A stretch of 50,482 nt of DNA from JBFWVD01 sp050246915 (GTDB lineage Bacteria > Actinomycetota > Acidimicrobiia > Acidimicrobiales > Ilumatobacteraceae): contig JBFWVD010000037.1 in the NCBI GenBank assembly GCA_050246915.1, positions 1-50,482 on the forward strand, written 5' to 3'. Shown piece by piece: positions 42,980 to 50,482 of the stretch. Both the position numbers and the translations under genes were made by a program. Under the pieces are notes generated by a model that ran no database searches, had not been told where the DNA came from, and worked only from the letters and a program-made list of their open reading frames with translations. How positions within the stretch are numbered: position 1 is the first letter of the stretch; every line of letters begins with the position of its first letter.

Positions 42980-43029
42980 TCCGCTATCTCGATGCGATCG
43001 AGCGGCTCGGCCACCATCCCACCGACTGA
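42973..43029 (+). CDS. Possible tiny ORF (18 aa)
   Basis: The ATG overlaps the end of the previous tiny ORF, and the peptide is VIRYLDAIERLGHHPTD after Met. Amphipathic helix-like. Supported only by the overlap; may be leader sequence. Confidence 0.22.
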   Translation: MVIRYLDAIERLGHHPTD

Positions 43030-43075
43030 CAGCACGCCCAACGCCTCGCTTCAGCCTGACCATCGCTACCCCACC

Positions 43076-43114
43076 GAAGAAGCCTCGGGCGTGCCCTCCG
43101 TCCGAGGCTTCTTC
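43076..43114 (+). terminator. Strong 13-bp hairpin upstream of the relaxase
   Basis: GAAGAAGCCTCGG (43076-43088) pairs perfectly with CCGAGGCTTCTTC (43102-43114) around a 13-base loop. It is the best stem in the window after the tRNA terminator. Likely ends the small-gene transcript before the separately controlled relaxase; alternatively part of oriT. Confidence 0.6.
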
Positions 43115-43183
43115 GCGTCCCGACCCCGCCCCTTGCATCAGACCCAATTCGTCCTCTTCGGCACATCTGCACCGGCGGTGCCC

Positions 43184-43222
43184 GTACATGTCACGAACGC
43201 CGTTCCGCAGAGGCATGTACCC
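43184..43222 (-). repeat. 33-bp dispersed element, copy C, at the relaxase start
   Basis: On the minus strand it reads GGGTACATGCCTC, GC-rich middle, GCGTTCGTGACAT, with the 13-base spacing between CATGCC and GTTCGTGAC. Its outer ends form a perfect GTACATG / CATGTAC dyad (43184-43190 and 43214-43220). It ends 6 bases before the relaxase ATG, so a bound protein would block transcription or translation start. Confidence 0.78.
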
Positions 43223-43228
43223 GTCGTG

Positions 43229-46200
43229 ATGACCCTGTGGAAGCTCCGCGTCGGAGCTGAGTCGTACTACCTCGCCGAGATCGCCTCCGGCCTCGATGAG
43301 TACTACACCGGCGCCGGCGAAGCACCCGGCCGGTGGGAGGGCACGGCATCGGCACTGCTCGGGCTCGACGGTGAAGTCGCCGGCGACGACCTGCGGGCCG
43401 TGCTCGCCGGTCTCGCTCCCAGCACGGGCCTCACACCCAACGGGGCGCAGGTCGTCTCCCACCCGCGGCGGGTACCCGGCTACGACTTGACCTTCTCGGT
43501 CCCGAAGTCCGTGTCGGTGCTCTGGGCACTCGGGGATCCGCTCGTCCAGACCGAGGTGACCGCTGGCTGCGAGGCCGCACTCACCGAAGCGATCGCCTGG
43601 CTGGAGCGCGAGGCGTGCTTCGTCCGCCGGGGCACGAACAACCGCGAGCTGGCTCGAGACCCCGCCGAGTTCGGCACACGCCGGATGGTGGCGGACGGCT
43701 TCGTCGCCGCCCAGTTCCCGCACCGGACGTCACGGCTCGGCGACCCGCACCTGCACTGGCACGTGCTCGTCGCCAACATCGGACGCGGCATCGACGGGAG
43801 CTGGACCGCACTCGACGGCACCGCGCTCTACCGGTCGCAGCGCCCGGCAGGAGTCCTATTCCAATCGGCGATGCGGCGCGAGCTCACCCAGCGACTGGGA
43901 GTCGAGTGGGGTCCGATCCACAACGACTCGGCCGAGATCGCAGGGATCCCGGCCCGAGTACTGCGCGAGTTCTCCCAGCGGCACGAACAGATCGCAGAGT
44001 GGCTCGATCTCAACGGTGCGTCCGGGGCGAAGGCAGCCGAGGACGCCCGCCTCGACACGCGGACGAGCAAGAAGCGCCTCGGGGACCTCCCGTCGCTCCA
44101 GGCGGATTGGCTGGAGCGCTCCGAGGCTCTCGGCTGGGGGCCGTCCAAGCTCGAAGCGCTGCTCGCCGGCACCCCCGAGCCGAAGTGCAACGACCCGGAG
44201 CGCTGGGTGATCCCGAGCGAGGAGTGGCACCCCGACACGACGACCAAGTCCGAGACGGAAGTGGCCTTCGAACAGTGGACCGAGTGGCTGCTGACCGAGG
44301 TCGTGACCGAGAAGACGGGCACGTTCACCAGGTTCCAGCTCACCGCGGCGGTAGCCGCTCATCTCCCCGCCGGAGCGTCGCTGGAGCGGATCGATCGCAC
44401 CGTCGACTGGGTGCTGGCCTCCCCCGCCGTGACACAAGTGGGTGACCACCGGGCCGAGCGGCGCGAGATCCACGCTCCCGGCCGAACCGTCGGCGACGAC
44501 CGCGAGCTGCTGTACACGGCGACGTCACTCCTCGCGATCGAACAGACGCTGGTCGCCCAGCTCGGCGGCGGAGCCGTGGCGGGCATCGGCCTCGTTCCGG
44601 CCGAGCTGGTCGAGGGGGTGGCTGCGGAATCCACGTTGGGCGCCGACCAGTCCGAGGCGTTGCGGGCCCTGACGAGCAACGGCGACCGGGTCGCTGTCCT
44701 CGTCGGACGGGCCGGCACGGGCAAGACCCACACGCTCGGCGCCGTCCGCCAGGCGTACGAGGCGATCGGCTGGGACGTGATCGGGCTCGCCGCCTCAGCG
44801 CGTGGGGCCCGCGAGCTGCAGGACGGCTCGGGGATCCCGTCGATGACGATCGCACGCCACCGGGCGGCAGATCTTCCGGTGACTGGGCGCACCCTGATCG
44901 TCGTCGACGAGGCCGGCATGGCGGGTACCCGCGACCTAGCGGCCGTGATCGACCAGGCGACTGCCACGGGAGCGAAGGTGCTCCTCGTCGGCGACCACCA
45001 CCAGCTCCCCGAGGTCTCCGCCGGCGGCGCGTTCCGAGCCGCACTCGCGACCCTCGACGACCGGGTGGTCGAGCTGACCATCAACCGACGCCAGGTCAAC
45101 GCGTGGGAACGCGACGCGCTCGACGAGCTGCGCTGCGGCGACGTCGCGCGAGCCTTCGCCGCCTACCGGGAACACGGCCGGGTGGTGATCGCCGATACCG
45201 CCGATGACATCCGTGGCATCGTGCTCGGCGACTGGCACCAGGCGTGGTCGGCCGGCGACGACACCCTCCTGCTGGCCGGTACGCGCGCCGAGGCCCGGCT
45301 GCTCAACCGCCACGCCCGACTGATCCTCGCGGCCGACGGCCAACTCGACCTCGACGGCGAAGTCGCCTTCGCCGGCCGGGGATTCGTCGTCGGCGACCGA
45401 GTGGTGCTGTGCCGCAACAACCCGCACCAACACCTCGTCACCGGCAAGATGTTCCGGGTCGACAACGGCATGCGGGGCACCGTCACGAGCGTCTCGCCCG
45501 ACCACATGACGCTGGTCACCACCCGCGGCGACCACGTCGTGCTCGAACGCACCTACCTCGAACGAGGCTGGGTCGATCACGCGTACGCCGTGACCGTGCA
45601 CAAGGCTCAGGGCGTCACCTGCGACTCGGTGTTCGTCGTCGGCCCAGCCGGCCTCTACCGGGAGGCCGGCTACGTCGCGCTGTCCCGTGCTCGCCACGCC
45701 GCCCGCATCTACGCCACGACAGCCCAGGCTGCCGAGACCCTCGAAGCACACCGTGACGGCATCCCGTTGCCTGTCGAGGCCGAACCGGACCCCGAAGGCG
45801 AACTGCTGTCTCGGCTCGTCAGCACCGCAGCCAAGCAGCTCGTCATCGTCGAGGACCCGGAGGCCCCACTCATCGCCGCCCTCGTCCGAACGGTGCCCGT
45901 ACCCGAGCTGGCCGAGCGCGCCCACCACGCAGCACAGGCTGAACTCGCCTGCGGACTCGACAACCCGGCCACCCAGCGAGTCGCGTACAACGCCGCCGTG
46001 GCCACCGGCGAGCACGTCGCCGTCGGCCGCCGGGTACGGGCGATCGACCGTGACAACGTGGGCCTCGTGATGTCGATCGACGACCACGAGGGGTCGTGCG
46101 TGGTCCACTTCGAGAGCGTCGACGGACGAACCGCCACCAAGACCCTTGACTGGTCGGACCTCGTCGTGATCGATCATCCCGACGCCGTCACGCTCACGGA

Positions 46201-47416
46201 CGAAGCCGTGGCCACGCTGACGCGACAGCAGGCCTCCGTACAGCGCGCCGAGCAGGCATGGGCGGAAGCGCTCACCCAGTACGGGGTCTCCCCCGGCGAC
46301 GCCGACTGCTATCGCCGGGCGACTCACACCGCCCTGGACGACGCGGTCCGCCAACTCCGAGCCGACCGGCCGGAGTGGCTCACCACCTGGCTCGGCTCCC
46401 GACCCGCCACACCGGCGGCGTCAACAGTGTGGGACGACGCCGTCACCCGCATCGCCGAGTTCCGAGCAATCCATAGCGTTCCTGTTGATGCGTCGGGAAT
46501 CGGCCCGCGCCCCGTCGACCAGGACGTCGCGGCGGACTGGACACAACTCATGCTGCGGATCCTCGAGGACCGCCTCTGGCTCGCTACCCACGAGCAGCCT
46601 GAGCACGCACCGCTCCGCACGCTGACGCCCGCACAGCTCATCGACCGTCAGCAAGAACTCGAGCAGCTGCTCGCCAGTGCCCCCGGCGACCAACGGAACT
46701 TCATCGACCGGATCGTCACGTCGCAGCTCGATCCCACCGAGATGCACGCGTACCTGACCTCGGCGATGGCCGTGCAAGACGCCCGGCGCGAGTGGATCCT
46801 CACGAACTGGCCACACCTCGTCGAGATGGAGCAAGTCACGAACCTGATCGCCCAACAGGCACCGCTCGCCCACTGGCCCACCGCCCAACCGCCCGAGGTC
46901 CTCGCCGTCCTCAAGCAGCTCCCCACGCTGGCACCCGAGCTCGACGTCCGCGAGCACCGCACGCTCGCCCAGCTCGACGAAGCCGAATTCCAGGCCGACC
47001 CCGTGCGGCACTTGGAGGCGAGGCGCGACCGCCTTCAGCGACTCGCTGCCGGGGTAACCCCAGCAGAGGCAGAGGTCGTGCAAGCCGAACTCGCCGGCGC
47101 CACCGCGGAGCTGCGCAACGCCCGACGCGCCCAGCGGGTCGAAAGCAGCTTCGAGCGCTACTCGGGTACGAGTTGGGAAGCCGCCCGCGCTACCCGAGTC
47201 ACCACTGTTGCCCACGAGCTACTGACTACCCAACCAGCTTGGGTGGTCGACGAAGTCCGCCGGCTGCACGACAACGGCCAGCTTGGCACCCGTGACATTC
47301 GCGCCCTCGCCGACGAACTTGTCTTCAAGGCCATCAACGCCGACCGAGGAGGCATCGAGCCGGCGGCAATCGAGCCAGCCCTCCCAGAACCCGACCCGGT
47401 TGTCGAGGTTGGGTAG
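43229..47416 (+). CDS. MobF/TrwC-type relaxase-helicase (1395 aa)
   Basis: Nicks oriT and unwinds the transferred strand. The relaxase domain begins right at the ATG, with paired tyrosines Y13/Y14 and Y25/Y26 (ESYYLAEIASGLDEYYTG) and the metal-binding HxHxH at H174/H176/H178 (DPHLHWHVL). The TraA-like SF1 helicase has GRAGTGKT (493-500), VDEAGMAG, GDHHQLPEVSAGGAFR and VTVHKAQG..., YVALSRARH. The C-terminal 400 residues are helical and less conserved. The long upstream in-frame extension crosses a hairpin and repeat C and was rejected. Confidence 0.94.
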   Translation: MTLWKLRVGAESYYLAEIASGLDEYYTGAGEAPGRWEGTASALLGLDGEVAGDDLRAVLAGLAPSTGLTPNGAQVVSHPRRVPGYDLTFSVPKSVSVLWALGDPLVQTEVTAGCEAALTEAIAWLEREACFVRRGTNNRELARDPAEFGTRRMVADGFVAAQFPHRTSRLGDPHLHWHVLVANIGRGIDGSWTALDGTALYRSQRPAGVLFQSAMRRELTQRLGVEWGPIHNDSAEIAGIPARVLREFSQRHEQIAEWLDLNGASGAKAAEDARLDTRTSKKRLGDLPSLQADWLERSEALGWGPSKLEALLAGTPEPKCNDPERWVIPSEEWHPDTTTKSETEVAFEQWTEWLLTEVVTEKTGTFTRFQLTAAVAAHLPAGASLERIDRTVDWVLASPAVTQVGDHRAERREIHAPGRTVGDDRELLYTATSLLAIEQTLVAQLGGGAVAGIGLVPAELVEGVAAESTLGADQSEALRALTSNGDRVAVLVGRAGTGKTHTLGAVRQAYEAIGWDVIGLAASARGARELQDGSGIPSMTIARHRAADLPVTGRTLIVVDEAGMAGTRDLAAVIDQATATGAKVLLVGDHHQLPEVSAGGAFRAALATLDDRVVELTINRRQVNAWERDALDELRCGDVARAFAAYREHGRVVIADTADDIRGIVLGDWHQAWSAGDDTLLLAGTRAEARLLNRHARLILAADGQLDLDGEVAFAGRGFVVGDRVVLCRNNPHQHLVTGKMFRVDNGMRGTVTSVSPDHMTLVTTRGDHVVLERTYLERGWVDHAYAVTVHKAQGVTCDSVFVVGPAGLYREAGYVALSRARHAARIYATTAQAAETLEAHRDGIPLPVEAEPDPEGELLSRLVSTAAKQLVIVEDPEAPLIAALVRTVPVPELAERAHHAAQAELACGLDNPATQRVAYNAAVATGEHVAVGRRVRAIDRDNVGLVMSIDDHEGSCVVHFESVDGRTATKTLDWSDLVVIDHPDAVTLTDEAVATLTRQQASVQRAEQAWAEALTQYGVSPGDADCYRRATHTALDDAVRQLRADRPEWLTTWLGSRPATPAASTVWDDAVTRIAEFRAIHSVPVDASGIGPRPVDQDVAADWTQLMLRILEDRLWLATHEQPEHAPLRTLTPAQLIDRQQELEQLLASAPGDQRNFIDRIVTSQLDPTEMHAYLTSAMAVQDARREWILTNWPHLVEMEQVTNLIAQQAPLAHWPTAQPPEVLAVLKQLPTLAPELDVREHRTLAQLDEAEFQADPVRHLEARRDRLQRLAAGVTPAEAEVVQAELAGATAELRNARRAQRVESSFERYSGTSWEAARATRVTTVAHELLTTQPAWVVDEVRRLHDNGQLGTRDIRALADELVFKAINADRGGIEPAAIEPALPEPDPVVEVG

Positions 47417-47441
47417 TAGTCCGTGACATCGGAGGGTCACG

Positions 47442-47675
47442 GTGGATGCCATGAGCAACGTGTTCGAGTTCCCGAATCGCACCATGGAAGGGCCAACTCG
47501 CGAGATCGGCGGCCAGACGACCTACACCGTCGAAGAGGCCGCCGCCCTGCTCGGCATCTCTCGTTCGCACGCCTATGCCTGTGTGAAGTCGGGCGACCTT
47601 CCAGCCCTGCGCTTCAAGCGTCGCCTCGTGATCCCAGCCTCGGCGATCGAAGCGATGCTGGCCGTCGGCGCGTAG
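47442..47675 (+). CDS. Excisionase-like MerR/AlpA-type HTH protein (77 aa)
   Basis: HTH_17-type fold: TYTVEEAAALLGISRSHAYACVKSGDLPALRFKRRLVIPASAIEAML, the standard layout of excisionases and AlpA-like factors. The GTG at 47442 has GGAGGG 5 bases upstream; an ATG three codons in is the alternative. It follows the relaxase by 25 bases and is convergent with the HEXXH gene. Likely directs the integrase toward excision. Confidence 0.86.
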   Translation: MDAMSNVFEFPNRTMEGPTREIGGQTTYTVEEAAALLGISRSHAYACVKSGDLPALRFKRRLVIPASAIEAMLAVGA

Positions 47676-47687
47676 CCGCCCTGCGGC

Positions 47688-48794
47688 TCAGTCCCCCTCG
47701 GTTGGTCGTAGCTGGGCGAGAACCAGGTCAAGCTTCTCCTTCAGGCTCCGCACCTCTGACTGGACGTTCCAGGCGTATCCGCTGCGACGACTTCCGACGC
47801 TCGCGTCGACTACAGCAAGCTCGCCATACGGGCGCAGACGGCACCAAACGAACTCGGGTCTGCTACTTCGGTCCTTTGAGCGCTCCGCGAAGACCGTCTC
47901 GAAAGCCGCGAGGTCGGCAGAACGCCGAAGCCTGCTATCGGAACTCGAGGCGATCACTACCCACGGGCCAGCGGTCTGTTCAGCGTCAGCGAGGTAGACC
48001 AGGTCGCCGACGTTGGGCACGGCTGTGCTGATCAGCGTGATCCTCCGCAGTGGGATCTCGATCAGTGCCTCACGGACCAGCTCGTCGAGTGGTCGCACAG
48101 GGTAGGTAAGCCACTCGGTGGGTTCGTGCGGGTTCTCTGACTCGAAGATCGACCGTTCCAAGGGATCGACCCCGAATTGCCGGTAAGCAGGCGGCTGTCG
48201 TTGCGCAAGCCGCACCTGCGCCGCGCGTGCTGAGCGCGCTATACCCGCCCAACGCGGGTCGCCCAACAACGCGGTTAGCGCCGCCCAGGCATCGCGTTGG
48301 GCGTCCCCCTCCTTGAGCCAACCGTGGGTAGCTACACCCTCCTCACTTGCGTGTCCGCGCGCGACGTGCGCCAACTCGTGAACGAGGACGCGTGCCAGCA
48401 TCGCCTCGTCAAGCACAGAGACCGACTGAGCAGCCTCAACAATTGACTCAACGTCGAGGAAGACGGTCGTCGCACCGAGGGGCAGATCTGCGGGAGGGTC
48501 GAGTTCGACTCGTGACTTCGTCGTCACGCCGTGCGCGTAGTTCGACCAGGCGTATTGCGACGCCCCAAGCGGCTCGTCGCCAGTCTCATTGTCCAGAAGC
48601 GCGGAGGCCTCGCCGGACCGTTCCGGGAATCGACGCGTGTGCTCCTCGCGGGTCGACAAGACAACGCGGCCGACCTCGTCACCGGTTCGCCCCAGGTGTT
48701 GCCTCAGTCGATTGAGGGCGACGGGCATGAACCCGTCGACGAAGTCAGCTGACCAGCCGTCCTGAACCTCGTCGTACACCATGAACTCGTCCAT
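47688..48794 (-). CDS. HEXXH metallopeptidase-like protein, ImmA/IrrE-like (368 aa)
   Basis: Zinc-protease signature VHELAHVARGH (HELAH at 139-143), with a likely third ligand in KEGDAQRDAWAAL (162-164), close to the E..AN.FA pattern of ImmA/IrrE. The N-terminal 100 residues and the C-terminal part (EFVWCRLRPYGELAVVDAS, ending in a coiled coil SEVRSLKEKLDLVLAQL) are not familiar. ImmA-type proteases cut repressors and activate excision of ICEs, so a role in switching the element on is possible; toxin-antitoxin or defence cargo is equally possible. No HTH domain or XRE partner gene lies next to it. Confidence 0.68.
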   Translation of the reverse strand: MDEFMVYDEVQDGWSADFVDGFMPVALNRLRQHLGRTGDEVGRVVLSTREEHTRRFPERSGEASALLDNETGDEPLGASQYAWSNYAHGVTTKSRVELDPPADLPLGATTVFLDVESIVEAAQSVSVLDEAMLARVLVHELAHVARGHASEEGVATHGWLKEGDAQRDAWAALTALLGDPRWAGIARSARAAQVRLAQRQPPAYRQFGVDPLERSIFESENPHEPTEWLTYPVRPLDELVREALIEIPLRRITLISTAVPNVGDLVYLADAEQTAGPWVVIASSSDSRLRRSADLAAFETVFAERSKDRSSRPEFVWCRLRPYGELAVVDASVGSRRSGYAWNVQSEVRSLKEKLDLVLAQLRPTEGD

Positions 48795-48854
48795 AGCGTG
48801 ATACTGACCTACGCGGCGTCGCCGTCGGAACTCGCGGTGGCCCCGTACCCCGCG

Positions 48855-50252
48855 TCACAAGCTCGCCCGCTGGAGGACGGCTCGCTTCTTGGAGATGTTG
48901 GGGCCGGCGTCGTACCAGCGACGCAACGTCTCCTCGCTGTTGCCGGTGATCGACGCCACCGTGCGGTAGTCGCCGTCGGTCACGTCGAGCAGCTCCGTCG
49001 CGACGAAGCGGCGCAGCATGGCGAACGTGACGTCGCTGTCGCCACGAGCCTCCAGCCAGCGCTGGGACGTCGTGTCGGGTCGCAGCGGCGTCGACCCGTC
49101 ACTCGTTTCGCTGAACACGTACGAGTCGGCCGGCAGCTCTGCGCCGAGTTCGGCTCGGCGGGCGGCCAGGAGATCGTCGAGGATGTTCGCCAGCTGGTCG
49201 GTGATCGGCACGTCGCGCCAGTCGCTCGTCTTGGTGCGCTTGTAGTAGATGCCCACGCCGGGGCCGCCGTCGGCAATCGCACCGCGGATCGTGACGTACC
49301 TCGCCCGCAGGTTCACGTCTTCCACACGCAGGCCGAGGAGCTCGCCGCGACGGCACCCCATCGAGGCGAGCGCCATCCCGTACGCGTACAGCAGCGGGTT
49401 GGCCGTCCGCACCGTTTCGAGGGTTGCCTTGACGTCGTCTCGGTGCGGGACGTCAGGTCGGTGGGAGGGAACGCGCGGCCGCTTCGCCTCCTTGGCTGGG
49501 TTCGACGAGATCCAACCCGACCGTTTGGCGTACTCGAGCACCTTCGACAGCGTGGACGCGTAGCGCGCCGTCGACTGCGGAGTGAGCGTGCGGGACCAGA
49601 CGTCGTAGACGTACTCGATCACCTTCCAGTCGACGTCCTTGAGGACGACGTCGCCGAAGAGCTCGCCGCCAGCGAGCCGCGTTTCACAGAGCCGATTGCA
49701 CGCGCTCCGGTCGGTCCGAAGAGTCGACTTCTCGGTGCGGACCTCCTCCAGGTACACCTTGCACGCCGCCCGCACGTCACGAGCGCTCGTTGCGATCGGG
49801 ATCTTTCCCTGCCCGACATCGAGCCGCAGACGAGCGAGCATCGCTTCCGCCTGATCGCGCGTGCCACGCACGACCTTGGTGTAGCGACGGCGGGCGCCGG
49901 TGACCGGGTCGGGCGGTGCCTCCACGCCAACCAACCAATGATCGTGCGCCAGTTCGGAGACTCCGCCCGAACCGCCTTGGCGGCGACGCGCGGCATGCGT
50001 GCGGCCGGACTGCGGTTGTCCGCGGCGCTTTGGCTCCTGGGGCCCGAGCCTGCCGGCGGCCACCTCGCGCCTCAACCGCCCGAGCGCTTCTTCGGCCTCA
50101 GCCTCGCTGCCCTTGATCGTGCGGGACACCCGCCGGCGCGGTTCACCATCCTTGCGCGGAAGCTCGACGTCGACTCTCCACACCCCATCGCGAGTGAGCT
50201 TGAGCCCACCGTTGCCACGGCTCCGGCGACTGTCCTGGGCACCCCGTCCCAT
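48855..50252 (-). CDS. int: ICE tyrosine integrase (465 aa)
   Basis: Sits 103 bases from the tRNA it most likely targets. Two tandem arm-type DNA-binding domains occupy about 25-70 and 105-150 (both with strand-strand-strand then an AEAxxxLxRLR helix). A core-binding domain follows, then a catalytic domain with R302 (CRRGELLGL), K341 (KRTKTSDWRDVPI), R414 (MLRRFVATELL) and Y447 (RRWYDAG). The usual histidines are replaced: HxxR reads AMLR and the GH site reads GN. The start is the ATG at 50252; a TTG at 50270 is possible. Confidence 0.9.
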   Translation of the reverse strand: MGRGAQDSRRSRGNGGLKLTRDGVWRVDVELPRKDGEPRRRVSRTIKGSEAEAEEALGRLRREVAAGRLGPQEPKRRGQPQSGRTHAARRRQGGSGGVSELAHDHWLVGVEAPPDPVTGARRRYTKVVRGTRDQAEAMLARLRLDVGQGKIPIATSARDVRAACKVYLEEVRTEKSTLRTDRSACNRLCETRLAGGELFGDVVLKDVDWKVIEYVYDVWSRTLTPQSTARYASTLSKVLEYAKRSGWISSNPAKEAKRPRVPSHRPDVPHRDDVKATLETVRTANPLLYAYGMALASMGCRRGELLGLRVEDVNLRARYVTIRGAIADGGPGVGIYYKRTKTSDWRDVPITDQLANILDDLLAARRAELGAELPADSYVFSETSDGSTPLRPDTTSQRWLEARGDSDVTFAMLRRFVATELLDVTDGDYRTVASITGNSEETLRRWYDAGPNISKKRAVLQRASL

Positions 50253-50318
50253 GCCCAGATGGTAGCGCAACGTAGCAGTTTAATGGATGTGCTTAACGCG
50301 TGGCACCGAGACGCGACA

Positions 50319-50351
50319 AAGCCCTGGTCAGATTAGCTCTGACCAGGGCTT
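50319..50351. terminator. Intrinsic terminator of tRNA-Gly
   Basis: Perfect 14-base stem AAGCCCTGGTCAGA / TCTGACCAGGGCTT with a 5-base loop, 3 bases past the tRNA CCA end on the minus strand. A short T-run (TTTG) follows on that strand. It lies between the tRNA and the integrase, so either it came with the element or the integration point is further into the integrase side. Confidence 0.8.
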
Positions 50352-50354
50352 CTG

Positions 50355-50430
50355 TGGAGCGGACGACGGGATTCGAACCCGCGACCCTCACCTTGGCAAG
50401 GTGATGCTCTACCAGCTGAGCCACGTCCGC
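50355..50430 (-). tRNA. tRNA-Gly (anticodon GCC)
   Basis: 76 nucleotides including encoded CCA. Acceptor GCGGACG pairs with CGTCCGC; the D arm (GCTC...GAGC), anticodon stem TCACC/GGTGA with loop TTGCCAA, and T arm GCGGG-TTCGAAT-CCCGT all close. Anticodon bases are at 50395-50397. Its 3' end faces the integrase gene, the usual arrangement of an ICE inserted at a tRNA 3' end. Confidence 0.97.
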
Positions 50431-50482
50431 GTTGCGTGAGCAGGATAGCAAGGCCGCCGACCGATCGGCCAAGCGGTCGTGT

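Noticed and set aside
48798..50336. 512-residue plus-strand open frame
   Set aside because: It is exactly antisense to the integrase, which has clear catalytic motifs; composition is typical of GC-rich shadow frames.
1..50482. CRISPR arrays
   Set aside because: No series of short, evenly spaced identical repeats is present; the 33-bp element is dispersed and varies.

Overview
The window is GC-rich DNA from an actinobacterium. It has GTG starts, 4-base start/stop overlaps, probable leaderless promoters, single-membrane secretion parts and SCO6880-type transfer proteins. Acidimicrobiia is only a guess. Nearly all of it looks like one integrative and conjugative element (ICE). Its right end lies beside a tRNA-Gly(GCC) gene at 50355-50430. 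The left end is not in the window, because I found no second copy of the tRNA 3' end.

Layout: (1) 1-5083, a passenger unit: tyrosine recombinase, small XRE-type regulator and zinc-ribbon recombinase-like protein, then a heavy-metal module (CmtR-like ArsR sensor, cation diffusion facilitator, signal peptidase II). (2) 5084-11111, a mating module: VirB4-like ATPase, SCO6880-like protein, TrbL/VirB6-like protein, lipoprotein and VirB2-like subunit on the minus strand, with a divergent transglycosylase/M23 protein. (3) 11222-16113, a two-gene defence system: a kinase-SF1 helicase fusion plus a PLD-family protein, matching type I Mokosh. (4) 16131-27142, a translationally coupled 12-gene Tad/Flp pilus operon on the minus strand, ending in a membrane LysM-BTAD protein. 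(5) 27460-27669, a small ribbon-helix-helix protein. (6) 28002-35652, an unusual type I restriction-modification locus with one HsdR, one HsdS, two different HsdM proteins and a 53-residue coupled ORF. (7) 35962-41850, an HTH protein and two dynamin-like GTPase genes with three GTPase domains in total, resembling Eleos (LeoBC/LeoA). (8) 42092-47675, small transfer-region proteins, a MobF relaxase-helicase and an excisionase-like protein. (9) 47688-50430, a HEXXH protein, the integrase and the tRNA.

How it fits together: modules 2, 4 and 8 are the transfer and maintenance backbone. Modules 1, 3, 5/6/7 and the HEXXH gene look like cargo placed in the gaps between backbone blocks. No VirD4-type coupling protein and no prepilin peptidase is visible, so they may lie outside the window or be supplied by the host.

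The most unusual non-coding signal is a dispersed element of about 33 bp, with four good copies and one weaker copy. A divergent pair lies between the mating operon and the transglycosylase, one lies 6 bases before the relaxase start, and two lie just after the ribbon-helix-helix gene. It looks like an element-wide operator, and the ribbon-helix-helix protein is the first candidate to bind it.
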